Shown in pieces: positions 1 through 5,798 of a stretch of 10,020 bases of DNA. The notes under the pieces are model-generated. The model was not told where the DNA came from. It ran no database searches and worked only from the letters and a program-made list of their open reading frames with translations. The position numbers were made by a program, and so were the translations under genes. This stretch comes from an uncultured Oscillospiraceae bacterium (lineage in GTDB: Bacteria; Bacillota; Clostridia; Oscillospirales; Oscillospiraceae), in the NCBI GenBank assembly GCA_944385645.1, contig CALWYA010000045.1, forward strand, positions 1 to 10,020, written 5' to 3'. Every line of letters starts with the position of its first letter. The first letter of the stretch is position 1.

Positions 1-267
1 ACATATTTGCGAATGTTTTGCCTGCAAAATCACCCTAAATACGCTCCCATATATCTGAATTTGCCGAGTGGGAATAATTGGAAATTAAACATCCGCAGGG
101 CCCATGCCATCGGGTCCTGTGGTTTTTTATGCTCCGCCGACTATCGACGGGTCAAGCGGGTCTTTGGCCCGGAACAGGCGGATGCCGCTGTGGAGGCCGA
201 CAGGCAGAGGGAACAGGCGGAGAAAGGCCGCAAGCGGCCCCGGTCCCTTGAGCAGGACGGGCAATGA
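1..267 (+). CDS. Unidentified open frame running in from the left edge (possible C-terminal fragment)
   Basis: The frame is open from the first base and ends at TGA 265-267, so the gene may begin outside the window; TTG at 7 and ATG at 13 are possible internal starts, but neither has a convincing ribosome binding site. The first half is AT-richer and poorly protein-like. The last 45 or so residues are highly charged, rich in Arg, Glu, Gln and Ala, and end in a basic run (EKGRKRPRSLEQDGQ), as in a helical C-terminal tail. I do not recognise a family. The change in base composition around position 100 suggests a junction between two pieces of DNA rather than one intact gene. It may be a degraded fragment or not a gene at all. 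Confidence 0.25.
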   Translation, partial: TYLRMFCLQNHPKYAPIYLNLPSGNNWKLNIRRAHAIGSCGFLCSADYRRVKRVFGPEQADAAVEADRQREQAEKGRKRPRSLEQDGQ

Positions 268-312
268 GAAATAAAAATTAAGAAAACCCTAATAGATTTA
301 TATGGTTTGTTG

Positions 313-321
313 TGCTATACT
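313..321 (+). promoter_or_regulatory. Extended -10 promoter element for the 60-residue orphan gene
   Basis: TGC followed directly by TATACT (316-321) matches an extended -10 box (TGnTATAAT). The hexamer at the expected -35 spacing, TAGATT at 293-298, is a poor match, which is typical of promoters relying on the extended -10. Transcription would start near 328 and leave a leader of about 48 bases before the TTG start at 376. Confidence 0.45.
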
Positions 322-375
322 GTACGCAAAATAAGCAGAGGGATTGTATCACAGGTTATATAAAGGAGGGGTTTT

Positions 376-558
376 TTGGATATTAAACTCACAGAAAGAG
401 AGGCGCTTGCTTTATACAGAATTATCCTGCGCTGGGACGAAACTAATTTGATTACAACACAGGATAAGGAAGAACAGCAATTACTTTGGGATTTACACTG
501 TATATTGGAGAAAGAACTGGAGCCAGTAGATGATGAAATTACTTATAGGCTTGTCTAA
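376..558 (+). CDS. Hypothetical 60-residue protein, AT-rich orphan
   Basis: This small acidic protein (MDIKLTEREALALYRIILRW...) is translated from TTG at 376, preceded by a strong Shine-Dalgarno site AAAGGAGGGG at 362-371 and by the extended -10 element near 316. The first 25 residues look like an amphipathic helix and the middle is rich in Asp, Glu and Gln. There is no signal peptide or membrane segment. I do not recognise the family. The gene is far more AT-rich than the block to its right, which suggests transfer. Its TAA stop is followed in the same frame by 59 further open codons, so it may be the N-terminal part of a longer gene broken by a stop mutation. The good start signals support real expression of at least the short form. 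Confidence 0.5.
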   Translation: MDIKLTEREALALYRIILRWDETNLITTQDKEEQQLLWDLHCILEKELEPVDDEITYRLV

Positions 559-738
559 AAGTGTTATAGAGGTAAACTTAAAATTGCGATTGATCGCCGT
601 GCCGTTAGTGAATATCTTGAATTAATAGGCGAAAAAGAATTACCAACACATCTGTTAGACCTAATAGATATAGAAGATAGAAATTCTTCTGAAAGGACTT
701 CATGTCGATACACTATATCTAATTGGAGGGCTGACTGA
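559..738 (+). pseudogene. In-frame continuation of the orphan gene after its TAA stop
   Basis: The frame of the 60-residue gene stays open after TAA 556-558 and runs to TGA 736-738. The first 35 residues or so (KLKIAIDRRAVSEYLELIGE...) look like real protein: mixed charge, regular hydrophobic spacing, no low complexity. From about 677 on, the same DNA makes better sense in another frame, as an isochorismatase remnant, so only roughly 559-673 plausibly belongs to the orphan gene. No start codon with a ribosome binding site is visible after the TAA. Either one gene has been broken by a nonsense mutation, or an unrelated coding fragment happens to share the frame. Confidence 0.3.
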
Positions 739-919
739 TGTTTGTATTCATTGCACAGCGGTAGATGCCCACCAGCATGATTATCATATCCGGGTTGTGA
801 TAGATGCCGTTGCCGGTTCCAGTGAAGATGCTCACAGATATGCGTTAAAAGCAATCCAATATCTGCAAAGAGACGCTTTAATTACAGTATCAGATCTTGA
901 GAGAGCCCTTACAGATTGA
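674..919 (+). pseudogene. C-terminal fragment of an isochorismatase-family cysteine hydrolase
   Basis: Reading in the frame that ends at TGA 917-919 gives about 81 residues resembling the last third of the isochorismatase/nicotinamidase-like cysteine hydrolase fold. The segment VDTLYLIGGLTDVCIHCTAV contains the family hallmark TDVCV-T, with the nucleophilic cysteine in TDVC, followed by DA, a beta strand (RVVIDAVAGSS) and a terminal helix (AHRYALKAIQYLQ). Family members are about 180-220 residues and also need an N-terminal Asp and a central Lys; neither is present, and upstream of 674 this frame is closed by several stops. There is no usable start. It is therefore a truncated, non-functional remnant fused to unrelated sequence. 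Whether the substrate was nicotinamide, isochorismate or something else cannot be told. Confidence 0.7.
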
Positions 920-1007
920 CGGCTTCCTCTTGTGGAGAGCAGCACCCCCAGCCGGGGCTTTCAATGGCCGAGATGAAGGTTGCACAAGTGCGCCGCCCTT
1001 GACCGCC

Positions 1008-1033
1008 CCGCGCTTGCCTGTTCCGCGCTTGCC
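1008..1033. repeat. Short tandem direct repeat (11 bases, period 15)
   Basis: CCGCGCTTGCC occurs at 1008-1018 and again at 1023-1033, separated by TGTT. It lies in the 124-base non-coding stretch between the isochorismatase remnant and the terminator-like hairpin. No function is evident; it may be slippage or a recombination scar where AT-rich DNA meets the GC-rich backbone. Confidence 0.4.
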
Positions 1034-1043
1034 GAGTATACAG

Positions 1044-1076
1044 ACCGCCGGGGGCCTCATAGAGGCCCCCGGCGGT
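1044..1076 (-). terminator. Perfect 15-bp hairpin immediately after the hydrolase stop codon
   Basis: Arms 1044-1058 and 1062-1076 are exact inverted complements around the loop ATA, giving a very stable GC-rich stem. It starts directly next to the hydrolase stop codon (1077-1079, minus strand), which fits a transcription terminator or 3' end stabiliser. On the minus strand no U-tract follows; on the plus strand a short TTTT follows after four bases. It is therefore not a textbook intrinsic terminator for the gene it adjoins. Confidence 0.55.
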
Positions 1077-2018
1077 TCAGTTTTCCGCTTTGGGCTCGGG
1101 CAGCTTCTCCTCCAGCCAGCCGAGCAGGTCCTCCATGACCTCCTGGCGGTTGATCTCGTTGAACATCTCGTGCCGGCCCCCGGGGTACAGCCGCACCGTC
1201 ACGTCAGTGCAGCCCGCCCGGCGGAACATCCGCTCCACCTTCCGCACCCCCTTGCCCATGCTGCCCACCGGGTCCTGGTCTCCGGACAGGAAATAGACCG
1301 GCGTGCTCTTGTCCATGCGGGCCAGATTCCTGGAATCGCCGATGAATTGCAGACCCTTCATCATGTCCCGGAACATGGACACGGTGGGCTTGAAGGAGCA
1401 CAGGGGGTCGGCCAGATTGGCGTCCACCTGGGCCTCGTCCCGGCTGAGCCAGTCGGCGGTGGTGCGGTTGGGGCGGAACTGCCGGTTGTAGGCCCCCAGG
1501 GACAGGGCATACACCAGGTCGTTCACGTGGTTGGGCCCCCGGAGCAGCCCCACCCCGCCGGCCAGTCCCCGGCCGAAGGCCACCAGGGGGGCGGGCTCCT
1601 GGCCGGTGCCCGACAGGACGGCGGCGTCCACCGTCCCCGGCCAGCGGATCAGGTAGGTCCGGGCGAGGAAGGAGCCCATGGAGTGGCCCAGCATGACATA
1701 GGGCAGGCCGGGGAACTTCTTTCCCTCCAGCTCCCGCAGCCGGCGCACGTCCCGGGCCACCAGGTCCCAGCCCCCCTTGGGGGCGAAGTAGCCAAATTTC
1801 CCGTCGGAGACGGTCTCCCCGTGGCCCAGGTGGTCCTCCCCGCACACGGCGAAGCCGTGCTCCGTGAGGAAGCGGGCCAGGGGCTCATAGCGGCCGGCAT
1901 ATTCGGCCACCCCGTGGACGATCTGGATCACCCCCCGGGGTTCCCCCTGGGGCAGCCACTCCAGGGCGTGGACGGTGTGGATCCCGTCGGAGGACGGGTA
2001 GGTCAAGTCGTTTCTCAT
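1077..2018 (-). CDS. Serine alpha/beta hydrolase (monoacylglycerol lipase / lysophospholipase-like)
   Basis: This 313-residue protein belongs to the alpha/beta hydrolase fold (Hydrolase_4, serine aminopeptidase S33 type), which cleaves lipid or small esters. Visible elements are the oxyanion-loop HG at residues 35-36 (QIVHGVAEY), GEDHLGHGE near 60-68, the nucleophile elbow GHSMG with Ser113, the acid Asp249 in SGDQDPV, and His283 in GGRHEMFNE, so the triad is complete. There is no signal peptide, so it is probably cytoplasmic. I chose the ATG at 2018 because GAGG lies six bases upstream; the ATG at 2030, four codons earlier, has no good site. It follows the ferritin-like gene by about 60 bases on the same strand and may be cotranscribed with it. 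The substrate is unknown; monoglycerides or lysophospholipids are family-based inference. Confidence 0.88.
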   Translation of the reverse strand: MRNDLTYPSSDGIHTVHALEWLPQGEPRGVIQIVHGVAEYAGRYEPLARFLTEHGFAVCGEDHLGHGETVSDGKFGYFAPKGGWDLVARDVRRLRELEGKKFPGLPYVMLGHSMGSFLARTYLIRWPGTVDAAVLSGTGQEPAPLVAFGRGLAGGVGLLRGPNHVNDLVYALSLGAYNRQFRPNRTTADWLSRDEAQVDANLADPLCSFKPTVSMFRDMMKGLQFIGDSRNLARMDKSTPVYFLSGDQDPVGSMGKGVRKVERMFRRAGCTDVTVRLYPGGRHEMFNEINRQEVMEDLLGWLEEKLPEPKAEN

Positions 2019-2081
2019 GGCGCGCCTCATTTCCGGCCTGCAGGCCCGTTTTCTTCAGTGTACCTTACCGGAGTTCTCCCG

Positions 2082-2792
2082 TCAAGTCATCTGTTCCAAC
2101 AGGGAGCGGATGGCCCCGGCGTGACAGGCGCCCTCCCTTGCCAGCTCCTGGTACAGCTCCTTCAGGCAGGGATCCTGGGCGGCCTGGGCCCCCTGGTCAG
2201 CACAGAAGGCCCACCGCCGTTCCCACTGGAACTGGTCCCGGAGGGCCAGACAGAGATCGGTGGGCAGGGACGGGGCGGAGCAGCAGGGGCGATACCGCCG
2301 GCCGGTAATGAGAAAATAGGCGGCGGACAGCCGGCGCAGGGCGTACCGGTGGTCGGCGACCAGGCTCCTCAGAATCCCCCGGCCGCAGCTGCTTCCGCTC
2401 CGCCGGGCCAGCGTCTGGCCGGCCAGCAGTCCCCGCCGGGCCATCTCCATCAGCTCCTCCAACCGGGCGGTCTCCCCGGCCGAGCGCTCCCCCAGGCACT
2501 GGGACGGCGTCCCCTGGCAGACGCAGGGGGCGCTCTCCCCCTCCTGACCGCCCTCCTGGGCGCAGGCCGGAACCGGGGGCAGGTCGGGGCCGCTCTCCTC
2601 TCCAGCCCCCTCTCCAGGCTCCCCGGTCTGGGTGGGAACAGCAGGCCGGGCGGTGTCCGGCACCGCCGCGGGGGCGTTCTCCACCTCCAGGGGGCTGTCG
2701 GTCTGATCCGGCATCACCCGCTGCCACACCCGGCGAAAGGTCTCCGGGTCCACACCCTCTCCGGCAGAGGGAATCGTCGTCTTTTCCTCCAT
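2082..2792 (-). CDS. Ferritin-like domain protein with long disordered N-terminal region (tentative)
   Basis: The 236-residue product has three parts. Residues 1-35 form a short conserved-looking segment (DPETFRRVWQRVMPDQ). Residues 36-105 are a Pro/Gly/Glu-rich, probably disordered linker with several cysteines (CVCQ at 90-93). Residues 108-235 are helical and resemble the four-helix ferritin-like/rubrerythrin fold: a helix at 109-130, then LVADHRYALRRLSAAYFLITG, a third helix (QFQWERRWAFC) and a last helix (ELAREGACHAGAIRSLLEQM). The usual metal-binding ExxH pairs are not clearly present, since VADHRYA replaces the common DExxH, so metal binding is doubtful. The start is well supported: AAGGAGGAG lies seven bases before the ATG. 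No membrane segment or signal peptide is seen. The fold assignment is by pattern only; a helical protein of unknown role is the alternative. Confidence 0.65.
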   Translation of the reverse strand: MEEKTTIPSAGEGVDPETFRRVWQRVMPDQTDSPLEVENAPAAVPDTARPAVPTQTGEPGEGAGEESGPDLPPVPACAQEGGQEGESAPCVCQGTPSQCLGERSAGETARLEELMEMARRGLLAGQTLARRSGSSCGRGILRSLVADHRYALRRLSAAYFLITGRRYRPCCSAPSLPTDLCLALRDQFQWERRWAFCADQGAQAAQDPCLKELYQELAREGACHAGAIRSLLEQMT

Positions 2793-2898
2793 AGATGTAC
2801 TCCTCCTTCATGGTCACAAAGTCGTCTCAACGCCGCATGGGCGGCGGTCCGCCGTGCCATCCTATGCAGGAGACAGCCCTTCTGGCCGCCGCGGGGGA

Positions 2899-2927
2899 TT
2901 GCGGCGGCAGCAGAATTGTGGTAAAAT
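2899..2927 (+). promoter_or_regulatory. Promoter of the thioesterase gene
   Basis: TTGCGG (2899-2904) and TAAAAT (2922-2927) are separated by 17 bases, and TGG directly before the -10 makes it an extended -10 element. Transcription would begin near 2934 and give a short leader to the ATG at 2962. It lies in the intergenic region shared with the divergent ferritin-like gene. Confidence 0.55.
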
Positions 2928-2961
2928 AAGCAAAAATTTCCGGAAGGAGTTCAATTCACCT

Positions 2962-3396
2962 ATGGATCCATCTGCCAACGACCTGCTTGACGCCGCTTTT
3001 TCCCGCCTCAACGCCCCCCATCAGTTCTCCTATGAGAACGGCATCGAGCTGACCTATGTGGAACCCGGTCTGGCCCGGGGCGTCCTCCACGCCGGTCCCA
3101 ACTCCATCAACCCCCACGGCATGATCCACGGCGGCGCCATGGCCACCCTGGCAGACACGGTGGGCGGCACCTGCGCCTGCTCCATGGGGGGCAACTGCGT
3201 CACCAGCTCCAGCTCCATGGAGTTCCTGCGCCCCGCCTATGGGGACCTGTTCTGTGAGGCCACGCCCAAAAAGCTGGGCCGGAAGCTGTCCGTGATCCAG
3301 ATCGTCATCCGGGACACCCGGGACAAGGTCGTGTGCACCGGCACCTTTACCTTCTTTATGGAGGCCCCGGACCCAAAAACTGGCGGCGCCCGCTGA
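2962..3396 (+). CDS. PaaI-family hotdog-fold thioesterase
   Basis: This 144-residue single-domain hotdog protein has the usual length for the PaaI/YbgC-like thioesterases, which hydrolyse acyl-CoA or aryl-CoA thioesters in the cytoplasm. The signature NPHGMIHGG sits at residues 50-58, followed by the long helix MATLADTVGG with the likely catalytic Asp65, and a C-terminal strand set (SSSSMEFLRPA, KLSVIQIVIRD, VCTGTFTFF) typical of the fold. The frame is open further upstream to 2854, but that part overlaps the promoter and has no site; ATG 2962 follows GGAAGGAG by 12 bases, slightly long spacing. The gene stands alone on the plus strand, with its own promoter and a strong terminator. The acyl substrate cannot be read from the sequence; a phenylacetyl-CoA role is not implied because no paa genes are nearby. 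Confidence 0.9.
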   Translation: MDPSANDLLDAAFSRLNAPHQFSYENGIELTYVEPGLARGVLHAGPNSINPHGMIHGGAMATLADTVGGTCACSMGGNCVTSSSSMEFLRPAYGDLFCEATPKKLGRKLSVIQIVIRDTRDKVVCTGTFTFFMEAPDPKTGGAR

Positions 3397-3413
3397 GGCC
3401 CCGCTGCCTCTTG

Positions 3414-3457
3414 AAAAAAACCACGCGGGAGCGCTTGGCGCTCCCGCGTGGTTTTTT
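3414..3457. terminator. Bidirectional intrinsic terminator
   Basis: A perfect 14-bp stem (3421-3434 with 3438-3451, loop TTG) is flanked by seven As on the left and six Ts on the right, so each strand reads as GC-rich hairpin plus U-tract. It lies between two convergent genes: it ends the thioesterase message (stop 3396) and the minus-strand coaD-coiled-coil message (stop 3464-3466). Confidence 0.95.
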
Positions 3458-3463
3458 CCATCC

Positions 3464-3991
3464 TCAGTCCTCGTCAGCCGCCGCGTCGTACATGGGGCGG
3501 CTGCCCCCCTGGGCCGCGGTCTGTCCGGCGGACACGCCGGCGGCGGCCCGGAACCGGGCCCGGGACTTCTTGATCTCGTCGTAGGCCTCGGCCACCGCCT
3601 CCTCGGTGCGGCGCAGGGCGTCCTCGCAGTACTCGTTGGCGGAGCGCTTCAGCTCCCGGCTGCGCTCCTCCGCCTGCTGCACCATCTCGTTGGCCTTCTG
3701 GCGGGCCTGCTGGGTGATGCTGTCCTCGGCCAGGATCTGCCGGGCCCGCTCCTCCGCCGCCTTGACGATGGACTCGGCCCGGTGCTTGGCCTCGCTCTCC
3801 AGCTCGGCCCGGCGGGCCATCATCTTCCGGGCCTCGGTCAGCTCCATGGGGAACTGACTGCGCACGTCGTCGATCAGATCCAGGGCCCGGTCCCGCTCGA
3901 TGACGCACTTGTCCCCGGACAGGGGGAGGTTCTTGGCCTCGTCAATCATCTCAAAGAGCATATCCAGTAATTCTTCCACACCGCTTGCCAT
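3464..3991 (-). CDS. Long coiled-coil protein (ATP synthase subunit b/H-like), last gene after coaD
   Basis: The 175-residue protein starts with a short helical head (GVEELLDMLFEMIDEAKNLP), then residues 30-48 (CVIERDRALDLIDDVRSQF), and from about 50 to 150 an unbroken Ala/Glu/Arg/Gln-rich heptad coiled coil (RAELESEAKHRAESIVKAA, EERARQILAED), ending in a disordered acidic tail (AAADED). Such proteins are often labelled as ATP synthase subunit b/E-like or DivIVA-like because of the helix, but no membrane anchor or other ATPase genes are present, so I do not assign that function. Its ATG follows the coaD stop by three bases, and its Shine-Dalgarno (AGGAAGG) lies inside the coaD end, indicating translational coupling. 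From memory, similar small coiled-coil genes follow coaD in related Clostridia. Role unknown; a cell-division or scaffold protein is possible. Confidence 0.8.
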   Translation of the reverse strand: MASGVEELLDMLFEMIDEAKNLPLSGDKCVIERDRALDLIDDVRSQFPMELTEARKMMARRAELESEAKHRAESIVKAAEERARQILAEDSITQQARQKANEMVQQAEERSRELKRSANEYCEDALRRTEEAVAEAYDEIKKSRARFRAAAGVSAGQTAAQGGSRPMYDAAADED

Positions 3992-3994
3992 GGC

Positions 3995-4492
3995 TTACCC
4001 TTCCTTTCTTTCCATTTCCCCCATCCGCCGGTTCACGTCGTCCACGATCTCCCGGGGGATGAACTCCGCCAGATCGGCCCCGTACCGGGCCATCTCCTTG
4101 ACGATGGTGGAGCTGAGATAGGTGTATTTCTCGCTGGAGGCCAGGAACATGGTCTCCAGCCGGGGGTTCAGCTTTCGGTTGATGAGGGCCATCTGGACCT
4201 CCTGCTCATAGTCGGATACCGCCCGCAGGCCCTTGACCACCACCCGGGCTCCCCGCCGCCTGGCGTAGGCGGCCAGCAGCTCGTTGGAGAAGTCCACCTC
4301 CACGTTGGGGAACCGCTTGGTGGACCGGCGCAGCAGGTCCACCCGCTCGTCCGGGGTGAACATGCCGTGCTTGTTGGAGTTGACCATGACGCACACGATC
4401 AGCTTGTCGAAGCAGGCGGAGGCCCGCTTGATGATGTTCAGGTGCCCCAAGGTCACCGGGTCGAAGCTGCCCGGATAGATGGCCACGCTCAT
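3995..4492 (-). CDS. coaD: Phosphopantetheine adenylyltransferase
   Basis: CoaD transfers AMP from ATP to 4'-phosphopantetheine to make dephospho-CoA, the penultimate step of coenzyme A synthesis. The 165-residue length is normal. Family motifs are clear: YPGSFDPVTLGHLNII at 6-21 with the nucleotidyltransferase TxGH site at 14-17, KGLRAVSDYEQE at 87-98, the EKYTYLSSTIVKE segment at 121-133 that binds ATP phosphates, and ending PREIVDDV. The frame is open 23 codons further upstream, but ATG 4492 is the right start: the protein begins at the conserved first strand and GAAGGGGAG lies nine bases before it. The start overlaps the rsmD stop as ATGA, so the two are translationally coupled, an arrangement widespread in Firmicutes. 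Confidence 0.97.
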   Translation of the reverse strand: MSVAIYPGSFDPVTLGHLNIIKRASACFDKLIVCVMVNSNKHGMFTPDERVDLLRRSTKRFPNVEVDFSNELLAAYARRRGARVVVKGLRAVSDYEQEVQMALINRKLNPRLETMFLASSEKYTYLSSTIVKEMARYGADLAEFIPREIVDDVNRRMGEMERKEG

Positions 4493-5046
4493 CGCTCCAC
4501 ACTCCCCTTCCGGTGGCAGACGGTGAGCTTGATCTTGCCGTACCGGTACTCTCTCCCCCACTCATAGGGGGGCGCCAGCGGGGGCAGGGTCCATTCCGCG
4601 GCGCTTTCGCACATGATTATACCATACTCCCGCAAAATGTCAAACTTGGTCAGCTGTTTCAGGGCCTCCTCCAGGAGATTGCTCTGATAGGGGGGGTCCA
4701 GGAAGACCAGATCGAACTTCTCCCGGCAGGAGGCCAGGAAGGACAGGGCCTCCCCCTGGACCACCCGGGCCCGGTCTGTAAAGCCGGTGAGCTTGACGTT
4801 CTCCCGGATCAGGGCGGCGGCCTCCTTCCGCTGGTCCACGAAGGTGCAGGACTCCGCCCCCCGGGACAGGGCCTCCAGACCCAGCTGGCCCGTCCCCCCG
4901 AACAGGTCCAGCACCCGCCGGCCCTCGATGTCGAACTGGACGATATTGAACATGGACTCCTTCACCTTGTCGGTGGTGGGGCGGGTGTCCGTCCCCTGGA
5001 GCTCCTTCAGCTTTCGGCCCCGAGCGGAGCCGGAAATGATCCGCAT
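4489..5046 (-). CDS. rsmD: 16S rRNA (guanine-966-N2)-methyltransferase
   Basis: RsmD methylates G966 of 16S rRNA using S-adenosylmethionine during 30S maturation. The 185-residue protein shows the conserved start MRIISGSARGRKLK, the TRPTTDKVKESMFN segment at 21-34, the SAM-binding motif VLDLFGGTGQLGLEALSRGA at 45-64, and the catalytic DPPY at 117-120 in FLDPPYQS. A G occupies the place of the usual A in LDLFAGTG, a minor change. The frame is open upstream to 5301, but that extension overlaps the Nudix gene and is not protein-like; ATG 5046 has AGGAAGG just upstream. Near the C-terminus a Pro-rich insert (TLPPLAPPYEWG) precedes the last strand. It lies 59 bases after the Nudix gene and overlaps coaD by four bases. 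Confidence 0.96.
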   Translation of the reverse strand: MRIISGSARGRKLKELQGTDTRPTTDKVKESMFNIVQFDIEGRRVLDLFGGTGQLGLEALSRGAESCTFVDQRKEAAALIRENVKLTGFTDRARVVQGEALSFLASCREKFDLVFLDPPYQSNLLEEALKQLTKFDILREYGIIMCESAAEWTLPPLAPPYEWGREYRYGKIKLTVCHRKGSVER

Positions 5047-5105
5047 GGCAAGTCCTTCCTTTCCTATCTTCCTGTGCGCTCCCGTCCGCGGGGACAGGGG
5101 TATCA

Positions 5106-5723
5106 TTATTCCAAAACGGTCTCCCAGTGCACAGCGCGGCTGGCCTCCAGGCACATCCGAAGCTGCTCCGGGGTGGTCTTCTCCAGATCCAGCTGAGGCA
5201 GGTCGTCCAGAGAGAACCATCCGCTGGCGGTGGTCTCCAGGTTGGCCCGGAACTGTCCGCCCAGCAGGGTGCAAAGGACAAATACGATACACACCTTCCA
5301 AGGATAGACGGTGGCGTGGTGTCTCTCCCCGTCCATAACGGCGATGACCCGGCCGGCCCGGACCTCCAGACCGGCCTCCTCCCGGACCTCTTTCTCAGCG
5401 TTCTCCTTCACCGAGACGTTGTAGTCCACCCAGCCCCCTGGCAGCGCCCAGCCCTTTGGCTCCTGCACCAGCAGGACCTTGTCCCCCTGAAAGACGGCGG
5501 CCCGGGTGGCCAGCTTGGGGGTCTGATACCCCGTCTCACAGCAGAACAGGTCCTTTACCTTGTCCAAGGACAGGCCGCTCTGGTGGGCGATCATCTCGGC
5601 GGCGATGTCCCGGATGCGCTGATACCGCTCCAGATCGAAGCGGTCCTTCCCGTAGTACAGCCCCGCCTGGGCCAGGCTTTGCAGCTCCACTGCCCAGGAG
5701 AGCCAAGGGTCATGCTTGTCCAT
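5106..5723 (-). CDS. Nudix hydrolase with N-terminal Nudix-associated domain
   Basis: The 205-residue protein has an N-terminal helical part (about 1-65, WLSWAVELQSLAQAGLYYGKD) of the kind that precedes the Nudix domain in the YjhB-like ADP-ribose/nucleoside-diphosphate-sugar pyrophosphatases, then a Nudix domain (about 70-205). The Nudix box runs from Gly97 to Leu119 (GWVDYNVSVKENAEKEVREE, then AGL); the metal-binding REVREE-type core is intact as KEVREEAGL, while the first Glu of the classical box is Val, a difference also usual in this subfamily, which has GGWxD-x-SxxE. It probably hydrolyses a nucleoside diphosphate linked to another group; the substrate is not readable. The start at 5723 has only a weak purine-rich site. 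It sits 70 bases after uvrC and before rsmD on the same strand, possibly in one message. Confidence 0.9.
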   Translation of the reverse strand: MDKHDPWLSWAVELQSLAQAGLYYGKDRFDLERYQRIRDIAAEMIAHQSGLSLDKVKDLFCCETGYQTPKLATRAAVFQGDKVLLVQEPKGWALPGGWVDYNVSVKENAEKEVREEAGLEVRAGRVIAVMDGERHHATVYPWKVCIVFVLCTLLGGQFRANLETTASGWFSLDDLPQLDLEKTTPEQLRMCLEASRAVHWETVLE

Positions 5724-5777
5724 TGTTCCACACCCCCGACGTTTCTGCGTGCCGCACGGGCCGCAGGCCTCATAAAT

Positions 5778-5798
5778 TCCTAACTCCTAATTCCTAAT
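5778..5798 (-). repeat. Three tandem heptamers over the uvrC stop codon
   Basis: On the minus strand the heptamer RTTAGGA occurs three times in a row (ATTAGGA, ATTAGGA, GTTAGGA). The first copy contains the TAG stop codon of uvrC. Similar heptameric repeats of this motif are known from other bacteria, notably cyanobacteria; here the function is unknown. Its AGGAG/AGGA cores could serve as ribosome binding sites, but the next supported start is 55 bases away. Confidence 0.6.

Noticed and set aside
564..854. Minus-strand open frame of 96 codons opposite the isochorismatase remnant
   Set aside because: The plus strand carries the recognisable TDVC hydrolase signature; the minus product has no recognisable features and no ribosome binding site.
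897..2924. Plus-strand open frame of 675 codons
   Set aside because: It is antisense to the hydrolase and ferritin-like genes, rich in Gly, Pro, His, Val and Leu with no domain pattern, and has no ribosome binding site. Long antisense frames are expected in GC-rich DNA; the minus-strand genes have motifs and good start sites.
5047..5301. N-terminal extension of the rsmD frame
   Set aside because: It overlaps the Nudix coding region, is not protein-like, and the conserved RsmD start MRIISG is at 5046 with a good ribosome binding site.
4513..5783. Overlapping plus-strand open frames opposite rsmD and the Nudix gene
   Set aside because: They are antisense shadows of well-identified genes and have no domain features.
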